Source: Chryseobacterium paridis
Lineage (GTDB): Bacteria; Bacteroidota; Bacteroidia; Flavobacteriales; Weeksellaceae
Assembly: GCF_016595215.1 (NCBI RefSeq)
Contig: NZ_JAENHK010000001.1
Location: forward strand, 1,022,147 to 1,086,146
Direction of reading: 5' to 3'
DNA: 64,000 nucleotides
Both the position numbers and the translations under genes were made by a program. The first letter of the stretch is position 1; each line of letters starts with the position of its first letter. The notes under the pieces are model-generated. The model ran no database searches and was not told the origin of the DNA. It saw only the letters and a program-made list of their open reading frames with translations. Positions 62,225 to 64,000 of this stretch are shown one piece after another.

Positions 62225-63084
62225 TGAAAAAAATACTTGTTATAGGAAGTAACGGTCAACTGGGGAATTGTATTAGAAAAATTGCTCCCAATTTTGAAAC
62301 TGATTTTGAATTTATTTTTACAGATTCTCAAACCTTAGATATCACAGATGAAGGACAGGTAGATACTTTCTTTTTTGATAACAAACCTGATTTCTGTATT
62401 AATGCATCAGCCTATACAGCAGTAGACCTTGCTGAAAAAGAAAAGGAAAAGGCATTTGCCGTAAATGCTGATGGTGTATCCTATCTGGCTCAGGCATGTC
62501 ATGATCATAAGGCCGTCTTAATCCATGTTTCTACAGATTATGTATTCGATGGAGAAACAAATTTATGCTACTCTGAAGATGATTTTACCAATCCAATAGG
62601 AGTTTATGGAGAATCCAAATTGAGAGGAGAAGAACTGGCAATGGAGATCAATCCCAAAACAATTATTCTAAGAACTTCCTGGCTATATTCGGAGTTTAAT
62701 AAGAATTTTGTTAAGACAATGTTGAATCTGTTTTCTCAAAAAGACGAACTGGGAATTGTAGGTGATCAATATGGGCAGCCAACAAATGCAAATGATCTTG
62801 CAGAGGCTATCATGGATATTATTACATCAGGACAACCGAAATATGGTATTTTTCATTTTTCTAATTATCCCGAAACCACATGGTATGAGTTTGCCACAAA
62901 AATTGCTGAATTTTCAAAGTCTTCCATTAAATTAAACTCTCTAACTACAGAGCAATATCCAACTCCTGCGAAAAGACCAAAAAGAAGTACCATGTGCCTG
63001 GATAAAATTGAAGAAGTTTATAAAATAGAACCAAAGCATTGGGAAAACAGCCTGGAAGAATGTGTAAATACTCTTTTACAATAA
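62224..63084 (+). CDS. rfbD: dTDP-4-dehydrorhamnose reductase
   Basis: Reduces dTDP-4-keto-L-rhamnose to dTDP-L-rhamnose with NAD(P)H, the last step in making the sugar donor for rhamnose-containing polysaccharides. The 286-aa extended SDR has a Rossmann motif GSNGQLGN (about 7-14), STDYVFDG (substrate and catalytic Thr region) and YGESKLRGE, with the catalytic Tyr-Lys pair. The other rfb genes are not in this window. Confidence 0.95.
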   Translation: MKKILVIGSNGQLGNCIRKIAPNFETDFEFIFTDSQTLDITDEGQVDTFFFDNKPDFCINASAYTAVDLAEKEKEKAFAVNADGVSYLAQACHDHKAVLIHVSTDYVFDGETNLCYSEDDFTNPIGVYGESKLRGEELAMEINPKTIILRTSWLYSEFNKNFVKTMLNLFSQKDELGIVGDQYGQPTNANDLAEAIMDIITSGQPKYGIFHFSNYPETTWYEFATKIAEFSKSSIKLNSLTTEQYPTPAKRPKRSTMCLDKIEEVYKIEPKHWENSLEECVNTLLQ

Positions 63085-63095
63085 ATAAGTATAGT

Positions 63096-63779
63096 ATGAA
63101 GAATCTTGCAACTATTATCTTCGTCTTACTGGTTCAACTTTTAAGTGCGCAAAACGTGTATTTAACTAAAGTTGAAAAAACGAATGATAATACAGATAAA
63201 TTTTTATTTAGGATAAATGAAGAATCAGAAGACGCTCAATATTTAGGAGAAGTTGAAGTGCAAGGTTTTTCAAAAGATGATGCAACCACTTTTTCATTAA
63301 TATTTAAGAAAGCTAAAGAAATAGGTGCAAATGCAATTTCTTTACAACCTTTTAAAAATGTTGATGGTTCTCCTCAGGCATTTAATGCTTCAAATTATAA
63401 ATTGAATTTATATTACTTACCTAAAGAGAAGTTCACATTACAAACCGGACACTTATATTTATTTGCTTCTTCAGACAAAGAACAAAAAATCAGCGTCAAC
63501 AAAAAAGATTATCTGCTTTCTCCCAGATCTTTTTTTTCGATTGATGTAGTACCAGGTGATGTGTATACTATATCTACTAAAAAACTGCTGGGTTCTACTA
63601 TTAAGGTACAGCCTAAAGCCAATGAAGCCAATCAGTACTTTCAGGTTTCAGCATTAAAAGTAAAATCTGACAATACTGGAGTAGGTGGTCTGAATTTGAA
63701 ATCAGGAGATATTATAGGATTGGAAAAATCTTTTGCTGAATTTCTGAGCTTAATATATACTAAGCAAAATTATAAATAG
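63096..63779 (+). CDS. Secreted protein of unknown function
   Basis: A 227-aa protein from the ATG at 63096, eleven bases after rfbD; the frame is open to an earlier ATG at 63039 inside rfbD, which would remove the signal peptide from the N-terminus and is rejected. The signal peptide ends near LLSAQ (residues 14-18). The mature part is beta-rich, with no motif I recognise; the segment GEVEVQGFSKDDATTFSLIFKKA, read only as a mixed alpha/beta pattern, is the best-defined part. Probably co-transcribed with rfbD and ended by the terminator at 63803. Confidence 0.8.
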   Translation: MKNLATIIFVLLVQLLSAQNVYLTKVEKTNDNTDKFLFRINEESEDAQYLGEVEVQGFSKDDATTFSLIFKKAKEIGANAISLQPFKNVDGSPQAFNASNYKLNLYYLPKEKFTLQTGHLYLFASSDKEQKISVNKKDYLLSPRSFFSIDVVPGDVYTISTKKLLGSTIKVQPKANEANQYFQVSALKVKSDNTGVGGLNLKSGDIIGLEKSFAEFLSLIYTKQNYK

Positions 63780-63802
63780 ACTCACCTTATATAATCTAAA
63801 AT

Positions 63803-63837
63803 AAAAAGTCCACGAATTAATTTGTGGACTTTTTTTA
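63803..63837 (+). terminator. Intrinsic terminator after the 63096 gene
   Basis: AAAAAGTCCACGAA and TTTGTGGACTTTTT pair (one G-T wobble) around a short loop, followed by T's. The remaining bases to 64000 hold no gene; 63890-63990 is a C/T-rich low-complexity stretch with repeated ATTTTCC-type phrases. Confidence 0.85.
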
Positions 63838-64000
63838 TTCTCGTATCAGAAAAAGGAACTATCTGCAACCAATTTTCCTAAATCAAATTTAATATATCCA
63901 TTTTTCATCCACATCTCATTCCTTTTCCCGTTTTAATTTTCCACTTTCCCATTTCAATTTTCCATTTTTCCTTACCCTTTTCCTCATTTTCGCTGATAAA

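Overview
The window looks like a chromosomal piece of a flavobacterium, most probably Chryseobacterium or a close relative in the Weeksellaceae. The signs are a low-GC sequence, repeated Bacteroidota-type promoter elements (-7 box TAnnTTTG, sometimes with a -33 TTG), several type IX secretion (T9SS) cargo proteins, a eukaryote-like isoleucyl-tRNA synthetase and a full flexirubin-type pigment locus. No rRNA, tRNA, CRISPR array, insertion sequence or phage gene was seen.

Layout. 1-2967 (-): ileS, truncated by the window edge. 3576-5255 (+): secreted M23 peptidase. 5355-40337: a flexirubin / dialkylresorcinol (DAR) biosynthesis superlocus. Its + arm (8168-17303) runs tyrosine ammonia-lyase, WG-repeat protein, FabG-like reductase, ketosynthase, acyl carrier protein (ACP), LpxL-like acyltransferase, CrtI-like oxidoreductase and C45-type Ntn hydrolase. 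A PaaK-like ligase lies upstream, and a halogenase-like flavoenzyme is divergent from the lyase. Its - arm reads from a promoter near 40358-40388 down to 21211: MMPL/PlsC/methyltransferase-like fusion, DarA, DarB, two hotdog dehydratases, an orphan 134-aa protein, a BtrH-like acyltransferase candidate, an ABC exporter, a thioesterase, ketosynthases and a chain-length-factor-like partner, a second ACP, then a deacetylase/LolA/dehydratase/GT2-DUF2062 tail. Between the arms (17568-21161) sit a diheme cytochrome lipoprotein, an FG-GAP/UnbV T9SS protein and a small DUF1648 protein that do not obviously belong to pigment synthesis.

40524-42667 (+) holds two membrane proteins, one EpsG-like. 42997-46503 is a very large T9SS protein built from two copies of one ~1.5 kb module. 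46744-50455 is topA plus an arginase-fold protein lacking the usual metal ligands. 50459-56096 is an exopolysaccharide block (GT2, WecA-like transferase, Wza-like export lipoprotein, Wzc-like tyrosine kinase). 56309-61669 is an envelope biogenesis block (outer membrane protein, uppS, bamA, two ompH/skp). 61739-63779 has a thioesterase, rfbD and a secreted protein of unknown function.

How the pigment genes may work together (inference from known flexirubin and aryl polyene chemistry): the lyase makes 4-coumarate, the PaaK-like ligase may activate it, and ACPs with ketosynthases, reductase and dehydratases extend it to an aryl polyene. DarB and DarA make the dialkylresorcinol. An acyltransferase (LpxL-like 13100 or BtrH-like 32230) would form the ester. 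The MMPL fusion, ABC pair and LolA-like protein would move the product to the outer membrane.
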